From a virus: a stretch of 29,358 bases of DNA. Positions 1 through 6,060 of this stretch are shown in pieces. A program made the position numbers and the translations under genes. The notes beneath the pieces are model-generated. The model saw nothing but the letters and a program-made list of their open reading frames with translations, made no database searches and was not told the DNA's origin. The DNA lies in IMG/VR virus record IMGVR_UViG_3300044960_000724, positions 1 to 29,358 of that record; one strand, given 5' to 3'. The first letter of the stretch is position 1. Each line of letters opens with the position of its first letter.

Positions 1-56
1 CCGGCCCTGGGCTAGACGAAGACCATGCCCCTGCGCGAGGTGCTATCCCAGACAGG
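1..56. other. Left flank, probably host DNA outside the phage end
   Basis: GC-rich sequence preceding the putative left terminus, which starts TGTCACG at about 57. It carries no recognisable complete gene. An ATG at 25 opens a short reading frame that runs into the phage end. Mu-type virions carry variable host DNA at their ends, so this could be host DNA from a virion or from an integrated copy. The exact boundary is inferred from the position of the end repeats. Confidence 0.4.
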
Positions 57-137
57 TGTCACGTGTCACGCTTTAAGCAAGTTTTTCCGTCATTTTCCAG
101 GTCAGTTTGACTGAGTTCAGTCATTTTCTGCGTCAGT
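57..137 (+). repeat. Left phage end with three transposase-binding-type repeats
   Basis: Two strong copies of an 18-bp motif lie here in the same orientation: GTCATTTTCCAGGTCAGT at 89-106 and GTCATTTTCTGCGTCAGT at 120-137. A weaker copy, starting GTCACGC, is at 65-82. The right end of the phage carries three copies in the opposite orientation. Transposase sites inverted at the two ends are the hallmark of Mu-like elements (L1-L3 and R1-R3), so the MuA-like protein of this window is the expected ligand. The tract to about 180 is AT-rich compared with the genes. Bases 138-267 hold no gene that I can support. Confidence 0.72.
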
Positions 138-267
138 AACTTGAGCGTTTATGCGAAGAGGACTTTAGCGCAAAGCTAGCAGGCTAGGTTAGTCGCATCC
201 CCGCCCCCCGCCCCGACCCCCTCGGCTACCTGGGCCGGGACGGGCGCAGGAAAAGGGGCAGGGTGGT

Positions 268-531
268 CTAGGGAGCCTGGGGAGGAGTGGGCCAGGGGAC
301 CTCACCCCGGCCCTCATACCAGGCCAGCACCTGCTCGTCCGTGAGCGTGTCCGGAAGGTCGCGCAGAGCCTGCCGATAGGCTGCCCACGCTTCAGGGACA
401 GGCTCGCCCTGCTCGTAGGCCCTAGCCACTACCCAATCGCTCTCAGCGAGCCGCCTGTCCCGCTCGGCGCGTAGGGCCGCCCACGCCTCGGCGAGGCGGT
501 CGGCTTGGGTTTTGATGCGAAGCTTAGCCAT
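268..531 (-). CDS. Tail-fibre-associated protein, phage tail assembly chaperone (APC-like)
   Basis: An 87-residue protein, last gene of the leftward tail operon. Its Trp-rich core (ESDWVVARAY, then WAAYRQALRDLP) resembles the small tail assembly chaperone family found after tail fibre genes (Phage_tail_APC type), where the aYRqALRDlp segment is characteristic. I chose the start at 531 because GGAGG lies just upstream and it gives an 8-nt overlap with the preceding gene. A longer reading frame to 609 lacks such a site. The position right after the fibre suggests a role in fibre folding or attachment. The family call rests on motif resemblance only. Confidence 0.6.
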   Translation of the reverse strand: MAKLRIKTQADRLAEAWAALRAERDRRLAESDWVVARAYEQGEPVPEAWAAYRQALRDLPDTLTDEQVLAWYEGRGEVPWPTPPQAP

Positions 532-814
532 CGAGTACCTCCTCGAGTTCCGTAGGCTCCTCCCCCTCGTACCAGCGAAGAAGGGCCACGTGCAGGTCGC
601 CGTCTTCATCCACTCGCGCGGAGATGAGCGGGGAGAAGGGCAGGGTTTCGGGTTCTACTCCAGTCACCTCGTCGCCAGGCTGGAGGGTAGAGAGGTCAAA
701 GACCTCCTCCAGGCCCTGGGGCTCCAGCCGGGCTGTGAGAATGCGCCCCGTCCAAGTGTAGGCCAGAGATTGCCCTGGAAGAGCGGCTTGGGGGCTGTAG
801 CGGATGTGGATCAT
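524..814 (-). CDS. Hypothetical protein between tail fibre and tail chaperone
   Basis: A 96-residue acidic protein that I do not recognise. The ATG at 814 overlaps the stop of the tail fibre gene (TGATG), and GGAGG lies about 8 nt upstream, so translation is probably coupled to the fibre. A GTG-initiated version three codons longer is less likely. The sequence has a beta-rich look (MIHIRYSP, then LAYTWTGRILTARLEP) and an acidic tail. It may be a fibre accessory or assembly protein by position. Nothing else supports a function. Confidence 0.55.
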   Translation of the reverse strand: MIHIRYSPQAALPGQSLAYTWTGRILTARLEPQGLEEVFDLSTLQPGDEVTGVEPETLPFSPLISARVDEDGDLHVALLRWYEGEEPTELEEVLDG

Positions 815-1731
815 CACACCCACCTCCCGATGGCGATGGTAAATGATGCTGCTATCTGTGGGTTAGATGCGCTCCCCACCTGACCAGCTTCTAGCTGGCA
901 TTGGGATGTGTTCACGTTGTACACGCCGAACGTTTCCGGAAAGCCCGTAGTTTCGCTCACGTCGCCGTTGTGCAGCACTGTTGGGGCCGATGTAAAAGCC
1001 GCTGGAAACGTCCATGTTTTTGTTCTGAACTTGTAAACCACGTAGGTGTTGATGGTATTCGTAATGGTAGACCCATAGGAAGCGTCTGAATGCGATGCCC
1101 AGCAAATCTGCGTCCCATCCGGCAACCGGACGTAGCTCCCGTTGGAGTTGGAGCCGTAAAGTACCCCGGCTCTTTTCCACGGAGCCCAACCGGTCTCATA
1201 CCAGACCCGGTAGTAAATGAACGGGTCATTACTATGAGGGAAATAGAGCTGCACGATGTAATCGTTGCCGGTGCGCTGGGTCACCAGCAAAACCCCCCAT
1301 TTGTAGCTGGCTGGGGGCTGGTTGGAACCCCCGCTGCCAGCGTTCACTATGCTGTAAATGCCGGTAGCCGTTAGGGTATTCCAGTTTACGCTATCAAAGT
1401 TGATAGAACCCCGGTCTAGATAGGCATTGCTGGCAGCAAATGCGCCACTTCCATCCAAATATGGAATGCCGTTGGGCTGGCCTAGGATGCTCGAAGCTAG
1501 CTTGGCCATGTTTATTGCCCCATTGGCTAGCTTCGCCGTGGTCACCGAACCATCCGGGTGATCCAAGGTGGCAGCGGTGCGGTGGGCGGAGAAGTTGCTG
1601 TTGAGCCACTGAGTGCGGTTCAGCAGGCGCTGGAAGAGCGTCTTAAGCGGCCCGATGTTTCGGGGTTCACCCGGCAAGGGTACCTCGAATTGAGTTTCCC
1701 ATTGGTTCTGTGGTGTCAGGTTCTCAGGCAT
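814..1731 (-). CDS. Tail fibre protein
   Basis: A 305-residue fibre that should bind the host surface. The N-terminal part (residues about 25-65: NIGPLKTLFQRLLNRTQWLN, then HRTAATLDHPDGSVTTAKLA) is typical of tail fibres of Mu-like and P2-like phages that plug into the baseplate. The C-terminal two thirds are rich in Gly, Ser, Asn, Thr and aromatic residues, with an NGSYVRLPDGTQICW segment of the kind seen in fibre tips. Base composition is much lower in GC than in the baseplate genes, which suggests a horizontally exchanged receptor-binding module. The ATG at 1731 is preceded by GAGGT. An IS605-like element lies immediately upstream and separates the fibre from the baseplate genes. Confidence 0.87.
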   Translation of the reverse strand: MPENLTPQNQWETQFEVPLPGEPRNIGPLKTLFQRLLNRTQWLNSNFSAHRTAATLDHPDGSVTTAKLANGAINMAKLASSILGQPNGIPYLDGSGAFAASNAYLDRGSINFDSVNWNTLTATGIYSIVNAGSGGSNQPPASYKWGVLLVTQRTGNDYIVQLYFPHSNDPFIYYRVWYETGWAPWKRAGVLYGSNSNGSYVRLPDGTQICWASHSDASYGSTITNTINTYVVYKFRTKTWTFPAAFTSAPTVLHNGDVSETTGFPETFGVYNVNTSQCQLEAGQVGSASNPQIAASFTIAIGRWV

Positions 1732-1756
1732 GGTTTACCTCGCTTCCAGCAAGGGG

Positions 1757-2063
1757 GTGTGGGGGTTTCAAGGCCCACCGCCTTTAGGGGTGGGATGTAG
1801 AAACCCCCACGTGGCCCGGTTTGTGCTAGAATTGCACCTGGAAACTGAAGTTTCCGGGGTCCTTGAGAGTACGGGTAAGGGGTTCCGCCCACGAAGCGCT
1901 GGGCGGGTAAAACCTGTAGCGTAGACCTCGGACGTGCATAAACGTCCAAACTACCGTGGGGCACACGGGAAGTCACGCTTGGGGAGAGGGTGTAAGACCT
2001 GCACATCGTAGGCAGTCCTCGTTGAACCAAGAATCTCACGGATTTATCCGTGGGAGTGTCAAC
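1757..2063 (+). mobile_element. Non-autonomous IS200/IS605-type element with omega-RNA-like right end
   Basis: About 300 bp between the fibre and gp48-like genes, oriented opposite to them. The left end has an imperfect hairpin at 1774-1794 (CCACC...GGTGG) and the right end a hairpin at 2037-2052 (CACGGA-TTTA-TCCGTG). Both have a TTTA loop, and the element closes with GAATCTCAC...GGGAGTGTCAAC, the style of 3' end seen in IS605-group tnpB elements and their omega RNAs. Nearby bases translate to a tail resembling TnpB C-termini (RPAHRRQSSLNQESHG). There is no tnpA or tnpB, so it looks internally deleted and would need factors in trans. A TAGAAT box at 1827-1832 could be an internal promoter. 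Outer limits are approximate. Confidence 0.62.
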
Positions 2064-2065
2064 TC

Positions 2066-2716
2066 CTATGCAATCGCTACCGGCTCAGGGTTCCAAACAG
2101 CACCGTCATCCCACGTGTCCCCGGCATCCCAGACGTCCTTAGGCCCGGGGATGTAGTAGATGGACCTTGCCTTGGCGTGGGCGGGCTTTGCTTCCCTTAA
2201 GATGGCCAGGATGCGGCTCAGCTCAGCGGCCGAGAGCTGATAGTCCCACGGGGTTCCGTCGTCCCACGCCCCTAGCCCGTCGTCCCAACGGTCCGTGATG
2301 TAGGCGGCCACCTTGGGCCAAAGCCACACAGAGAACTCGGCCCAGATGGCGGGGTCGTCCCGGTAGTGCTCGTAGATGTAGGCGTCGTACCCGGCGGCTT
2401 CCAGCCAGGCCAAAACACCGGATACTGTCCCGGCCATCTGCCATAGCGGGATCGCCCGCGTGAGCCGGGCCGCATAGGCGGCGGCGGTCTCGTTGTACCG
2501 CCCCAGGCTCCGGGCCTTCCCGTGCTGAGCGAGCCCCTCCTCGGAGGCCCGGTGGGGGAAGGCCTCGGCCAGGAGGGCGAAGAACTCCTGGAGGAGCTTT
2601 GCCTCCAGCCCCCCGAGGGCCCACAGCACCCCCCAGGCGGCCCCGCCCTCCCGGGGGCGGCGGCCCGGGGGGAGGAGGGAGAGGAGGTGCTGGAAGGCGG
2701 CCTCCCGCAGGTCCAT
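2066..2716 (-). CDS. Baseplate/tail protein, Mu gp48-like (YmfQ / P2 gpI type)
   Basis: A 216-residue protein joining baseplate wedge and tail fibre. The N-terminal MDLREAAFQHLLSLLPPGR segment, the central LTRAIPLWQMAGTVSGVLAWLEAAGYD segment and the C-terminal Trp/Asp repeats (WDDG, WDAGDTWDDGAVWN) fit the YmfQ/DUF2313 group. The order J-like then gp48-like then fibre is the same as in Mu. The ATG follows the stop of the J-like gene directly, with GGAGG overlapping that gene's end. The 3' half has lower GC than the 5' half, which may mark a recombination joint on the fibre side. The stop codon lies three bases from the IS605-like right end. Confidence 0.83.
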   Translation of the reverse strand: MDLREAAFQHLLSLLPPGRRPREGGAAWGVLWALGGLEAKLLQEFFALLAEAFPHRASEEGLAQHGKARSLGRYNETAAAYAARLTRAIPLWQMAGTVSGVLAWLEAAGYDAYIYEHYRDDPAIWAEFSVWLWPKVAAYITDRWDDGLGAWDDGTPWDYQLSAAELSRILAILREAKPAHAKARSIYYIPGPKDVWDAGDTWDDGAVWNPEPVAIA

Positions 2717-3748
2717 CTAGGCCACCTCCACGGAGATTTCGCCGGGCACGATCAGCTCGTCCCGGTCCACGGCCACGGGCCCCGGGGAGAGGACCTCCAC
2801 CGCCAGGAGGCCGCCCTCGTCGTGCAGGGCGTCCATGAGGCGGGAGGGCCAGAAGGCCTCGCCGATGTCCAGGCGGTGGAGGAAGAGCCGGGCCCGCTCC
2901 GCCCAGACCTCCGGGGGCGGGGCGCTGGGGAGGAGGTGGAGCCGGAGGGTGAGGTCCAGGACCCGGGGCCTCGGGGGGCGGGCGAGGACGCTCACCGTGA
3001 GGGGGCGGCGCTCCTCCAAAAGGGCCTGGACCCGGGCGAGGAGCTCCGCCGAGGGGAGGCCCCGGTCGGGGGCCACGATCACGTCCACCGTCCCCTGGCC
3101 CCTGGGATGGTCGTCCAGGACGGCCGCCTTCCGCACCTCCGGGTCCTCCAGGGCCCAGCTCAGGTAGGCGTGGTAGGTGGACCCCCGGGAGAGGGCGGGC
3201 CAGGCGAGGATGCACCGCCTGCGGAGCTCCTCGTCCGTCTCCCGGTCCAGGCCCGGCTCCAGCACCGCCCTGACCTCCAGCCCCTCCAGCCCCGGCACCA
3301 CGGTGACCGGGAAAAGGCGGGTCCCGGGCGGGAGGGTGTACCGGGCCCCGGTCCCCTCGGAGACCACCTCCACTTCCGCCCCTGGGGCGAAGGGGCCCTC
3401 CGCGCGGAAGCGGAGCTCCCCCAGGCCCAAAAGGGCCCCCGGGGGAAAGGTCCCCTCCTGGGAGGCGGCCACCCGGGCCCGGAGCCGGGCCGGGCGGGCC
3501 TCCTTGCGGACGAGGCCCAGGCCCCGGGCGTGCTCGTCCAGCCACTCCCCGGTGGCCGTGGTCACGAAGAGCTGGGGGAGGAGGGCGCGCAGGGTGGCGC
3601 GCACGTCCAGCCCCACCTGGGCCGCGAGGCGCAGGTAGGTGCCGAAGACGCTGTAGGCGTCCGGGTCGCGGACCGGGAAGCCCTCGGGGAGGAGGGAGAG
3701 GAACTCCTCCACGGCCTCTTCCAAGGTGGGAACGGGCATGTCGGGCAT
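2717..3748 (-). CDS. Baseplate assembly protein J-like (Mu gp47)
   Basis: A 343-residue wedge protein of contractile-tail baseplates. Family features are the N-terminal helical segment, a GTFPPGALL element near residue 100 (family: xVPAGt), YTLPPGT near 138, the DRETDEELRRR motif near 170, and a G-YHAYLSWALEDPEVRKAAVL segment followed by GQGTVDVIVA. These match the baseplate J superfamily. GGAGG lies 6 nt before the ATG at 3748. It sits between the gp46-like (upstream) and gp48-like (downstream) genes, as in Mu. Confidence 0.92.
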   Translation of the reverse strand: MPDMPVPTLEEAVEEFLSLLPEGFPVRDPDAYSVFGTYLRLAAQVGLDVRATLRALLPQLFVTTATGEWLDEHARGLGLVRKEARPARLRARVAASQEGTFPPGALLGLGELRFRAEGPFAPGAEVEVVSEGTGARYTLPPGTRLFPVTVVPGLEGLEVRAVLEPGLDRETDEELRRRCILAWPALSRGSTYHAYLSWALEDPEVRKAAVLDDHPRGQGTVDVIVAPDRGLPSAELLARVQALLEERRPLTVSVLARPPRPRVLDLTLRLHLLPSAPPPEVWAERARLFLHRLDIGEAFWPSRLMDALHDEGGLLAVEVLSPGPVAVDRDELIVPGEISVEVA

Positions 3749-4096
3749 CTAGGACCTCCAGGGGAGGAGGAGCTCCACCGCCCCCTCGCCCAGGCGGAGG
3801 GAGAGGTGGAGGGCGTCCCCCCTCCAGGCGCACGCGGCCTCCCGGACCCGGGCGTCCTGGAGGCAAATCCTTTCCGCCTCCAGCTCCACCTCGGCCCGGG
3901 TGAGGTCGTCCAGGGGGGCCTGGATGTAGTCCAAAAGGCCGGAGCCCTCGGCGGGGAAGGCCCAGTGGCTGCCCCGGGGGCTCACCAGGCGGGCGAGGAG
4001 GTCCTGCTTGACCACCTCCAACCCCTCCGCCAGGGCCACCTCCCCCCGGGGGGAGAAGAGGATGTCGCCGTCCTGCCACTTCCAGTCGCGGTACAT
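3749..4096 (-). CDS. Baseplate wedge protein W-like (Mu gp46 / gp25 family)
   Basis: A 115-residue protein of the gp25/GPW-like baseplate group, which links the hub to the sheath and J protein. Visible features are a Trp-rich start (MYRDWKWQDGDILFSP), a central VSPRGSHWAFPAEGSGLLDYI stretch like the conserved core of that group, and a C-terminal strand. The length matches the family. The stop is followed at once by the J-like gene. The ribosome site before the ATG is weak, suggesting coupling to the spike gene, which ends 3 nt upstream. Confidence 0.82.
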   Translation of the reverse strand: MYRDWKWQDGDILFSPRGEVALAEGLEVVKQDLLARLVSPRGSHWAFPAEGSGLLDYIQAPLDDLTRAEVELEAERICLQDARVREAACAWRGDALHLSLRLGEGAVELLLPWRS

Positions 4097-4099
4097 GGC

Positions 4100-4768
4100 T
4101 CAGCCTGAGTAGGTCCGGGAGGAGCCGGAGACGATCTCCCCCGTGGCCGTGCCCGTGCCCGGGGCCACCCCAAAGACCCGGATTTGGTCCCCCACGCGGG
4201 CCACCGCGGGCCCCCCTCCCGCGAGCTCCACCCGGGGGGCCTCCACCCGCACCCGCTGGGTGGAGCGGATTTCCACCGTCCCGTCCGGGTCCAGGCGGAG
4301 CAGGACCTCGGGGGCGGCCTGGGCCAGGATCTCCCCGTCCGGGCGGAGGCGGACCCAGGTCTCGGGGCTCCGCTGGATCAGGTACTCGCCGGGCTCCACC
4401 TGGGCCACCTCCTTCCCCTCGGAAAGGACCCCGTCCACGTAGGGGTAGGCGGGGTCCCCCTCGTAGTAGGCCACCCGGACGACCGCCCCCACCTCGGGGA
4501 GGGCGTAGACCCCGCGCCGGGTTCCGATCCAGGGGACGTCCAGGGGCACGTCCTTGAGGACGGGGCGGCGGGGGTCGGGGCGGCCGTCCGGGGTGAGGGG
4601 CTCCAGGTCCAGGCTGTAGCGCACCTCCCCGGGGGGGCCGGCCGCGCCGCCGCTGGAGCGCACGGCGAGGACCCGGGCCTTGTGGGGGAGGTGCGTGCGG
4701 TGGCCGAGCTCCGGCCAGAGGGCCTCTATGACCTTTCGGAGGGCGCTTTTCAGGGAGTCGGCGTTCAT
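4100..4768 (-). CDS. Baseplate spike / assembly protein V-like (Mu gp45)
   Basis: A 222-residue spike protein at the tip of the tail tube. An OB-fold segment lies around residues 80-115 (VPWIGTRRGVYALPEVGAVV then YPYVDGVL). A repetitive beta-helix follows (ETWVRLRPDGEI, VLLRLDPDGTVEI, RVRVEAPRVELAG), typical of gp5/V-type spikes. I chose the ATG at 4768 because it makes an ATGA overlap with the hub gene. The frame is open to 5488, but that upstream part is the complement of the hub gene in another frame. The C-terminus (VARVGDQIRVFG...SSRTYSG) may form the membrane-piercing tip. Confidence 0.86.
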   Translation of the reverse strand: MNADSLKSALRKVIEALWPELGHRTHLPHKARVLAVRSSGGAAGPPGEVRYSLDLEPLTPDGRPDPRRPVLKDVPLDVPWIGTRRGVYALPEVGAVVRVAYYEGDPAYPYVDGVLSEGKEVAQVEPGEYLIQRSPETWVRLRPDGEILAQAAPEVLLRLDPDGTVEIRSTQRVRVEAPRVELAGGGPAVARVGDQIRVFGVAPGTGTATGEIVSGSSRTYSG

Positions 4769-5481
4769 CTCACCCAGACCTCGTGGTAGGCGGCCTCGGG
4801 GCGGAGGACCAGGCGGTGGGCCACCACCATTCCCTCCCCCTCCGGGGCCTCGTAAAGCCTTTCCCCCTCCCGGAAGACGGGCCGGGAGGGGTAGCGGACC
4901 CGCTGGTAGAGGCGGAGGCCGGGCAGGGGGGCGGTCCGCAGGTAGGTGGTCCCGCCCAGGGGCCGGACCCGGGCCACCTCCTCCCGCAGGCGGTGGAGGC
5001 GGGAGCGGTGGGGGCTTCCCTCCAGGGGGCCCACGTAGAGGACCCCGCCGTCCAGCTCGTGGGCCACCGCCTCCGGGGCGAAGGAGGAGAGGACCATGCG
5101 GAGGGCGTGGAAGGCGGGGGCGCGGGGGAGGGCGTAGTGGCGGCGTTGGGTCTGGGGGAGCTGGACCTGCACCCTCCCCCCCACCTGGGCGGCGATCCAG
5201 CGCACCAGGGTGGGGGCGTCTGCGTCCTGGAAGCCCTGCGGGCCCACGGGCCTTCGCCACTCCGGGAGGCCCCAGGCCAGGAAGCGGGCCGCCTCCAAGG
5301 TCCCCCGGATTTCCCCCTGGAAGAGGGGGCCCCCCAGGTCCACCTCCACCCGCTCCCCGGGGGCGAGAGGGAGCCCCCCGAGCTCCGCCGACCGCCACAT
5401 GACGTGGGCCTCCTCGTAGACCTCGAGGTGGGTCGGGACCCCCTTGGGGGTCTGAGGCTTTGGCAGGTGGACCAGGCTCAC
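4765..5481 (-). CDS. Probable baseplate hub protein (Mu gp44 / gpP position)
   Basis: A 238-residue protein between a gp43-like and the V-like spike gene, the place of the tail hub (P2 gpD, Mu gp44) that caps the tube and holds the spike. The sequence is beta-rich with an RGTLEAARFLAWGLPEW stretch and a PTLVRWIAAQVGGRV stretch that suits the hub fold, but I see no decisive motif. It is shorter than typical hubs (about 350 residues). The start is GTG, overlapping the previous stop as GTGA. The assignment rests mostly on gene order. Confidence 0.6.
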   Translation of the reverse strand: MSLVHLPKPQTPKGVPTHLEVYEEAHVMWRSAELGGLPLAPGERVEVDLGGPLFQGEIRGTLEAARFLAWGLPEWRRPVGPQGFQDADAPTLVRWIAAQVGGRVQVQLPQTQRRHYALPRAPAFHALRMVLSSFAPEAVAHELDGGVLYVGPLEGSPHRSRLHRLREEVARVRPLGGTTYLRTAPLPGLRLYQRVRYPSRPVFREGERLYEAPEGEGMVVAHRLVLRPEAAYHEVWVR

Positions 5482-6059
5482 CGGCCACCTCCCGAAAGGG
5501 CGAGGCCCGCCTTCTGGCCCTCCACGAAGGCCTGGACGTACCGGGGAGGCTCTGGGGGCTTGGGCGGGTTCCGCCCGGACTGGGCGCTCCCCGAGGGCGG
5601 GCCGGCCGCGGGGCCCTGGGCCGCGTTCATCCGGGCCTCCTCCCGGGCGTTGGCCTCGGCCACGGCCTCGCGGGGCTCCACCTGGGTGAGCTCCAGGACC
5701 GCCTCGAGGCCCTCCTCCCCTCCGGTCTCCCGGGTGGTGAGGCGGGCGAAGAGGGCCCGGTCCACCCCCCGGGCCTTGAGGTGGGGATGGACCACGGCGA
5801 TGGGCTCGGTCCGGCTCTTGGCGAACTTGGCCTGGAGCACCCTCGCCTCCTGCCAGGGGTCGGCTCCGGCCAGGCGGAGGTAGACCCGCACCCGGAAGTC
5901 GCGGTAGCCCCGCAGGACCTTCACGTCCCCCGCCATCCCTTCCCGGGGGAGGCTCTCCACCGAGTTCTCCCCCTCCACCTCCACCGCCGTCACCACCCCG
6001 GGCATCTCCGCCCCGTCCAGGCGGAGCCGGTCGCCGGTGGCGAAGCGCAGGTAGGGCAT
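5478..6059 (-). CDS. Tail/baseplate protein following tape measure (Mu gp43 position)
   Basis: A 193-residue protein directly after the tape measure. Residues 1-130 have a beta-rich pattern (GDVKVLRGYRDFRVRVYLRL, later GVDRALFARLTTRETGGEEGLEAVLELTQ) like small tail proteins that bind the tube end in this genomic position. Residues 130-193 are a low-complexity Ala/Pro/Gly/Glu linker ending in a short basic tail, unlikely to be globular. GGAGG precedes the ATG at 6059. Mu gp43 is named a DNA circularisation protein, but a structural role at the tube-baseplate junction is more likely here. The family is not certain. Confidence 0.6.
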   Translation of the reverse strand: MPYLRFATGDRLRLDGAEMPGVVTAVEVEGENSVESLPREGMAGDVKVLRGYRDFRVRVYLRLAGADPWQEARVLQAKFAKSRTEPIAVVHPHLKARGVDRALFARLTTRETGGEEGLEAVLELTQVEPREAVAEANAREEARMNAAQGPAAGPPSGSAQSGRNPPKPPEPPRYVQAFVEGQKAGLALSGGGR

Positions 6060-6060
6060 C

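Noticed and set aside
1730-1924. Plus-strand ORF in the fibre-gp48 gap as a gene
   Set aside because: The stretch is better explained by ends of an IS605-type element. The translation shows no protein family.
2223-4108. Very long open frames on both strands across the baseplate genes (for example 2223-4079 minus and 2522-4108 plus)
   Set aside because: They are Gly/Pro/Arg/His-rich shadows caused by high GC. The J-like, W-like and gp48-like frames have family motifs and ribosome sites.
4769-5488. Upstream extension of the spike protein frame
   Set aside because: It overlaps the hub gene completely, is Pro/Gly/Arg-rich, and the ATG at 4768 fits the ATGA overlap pattern.
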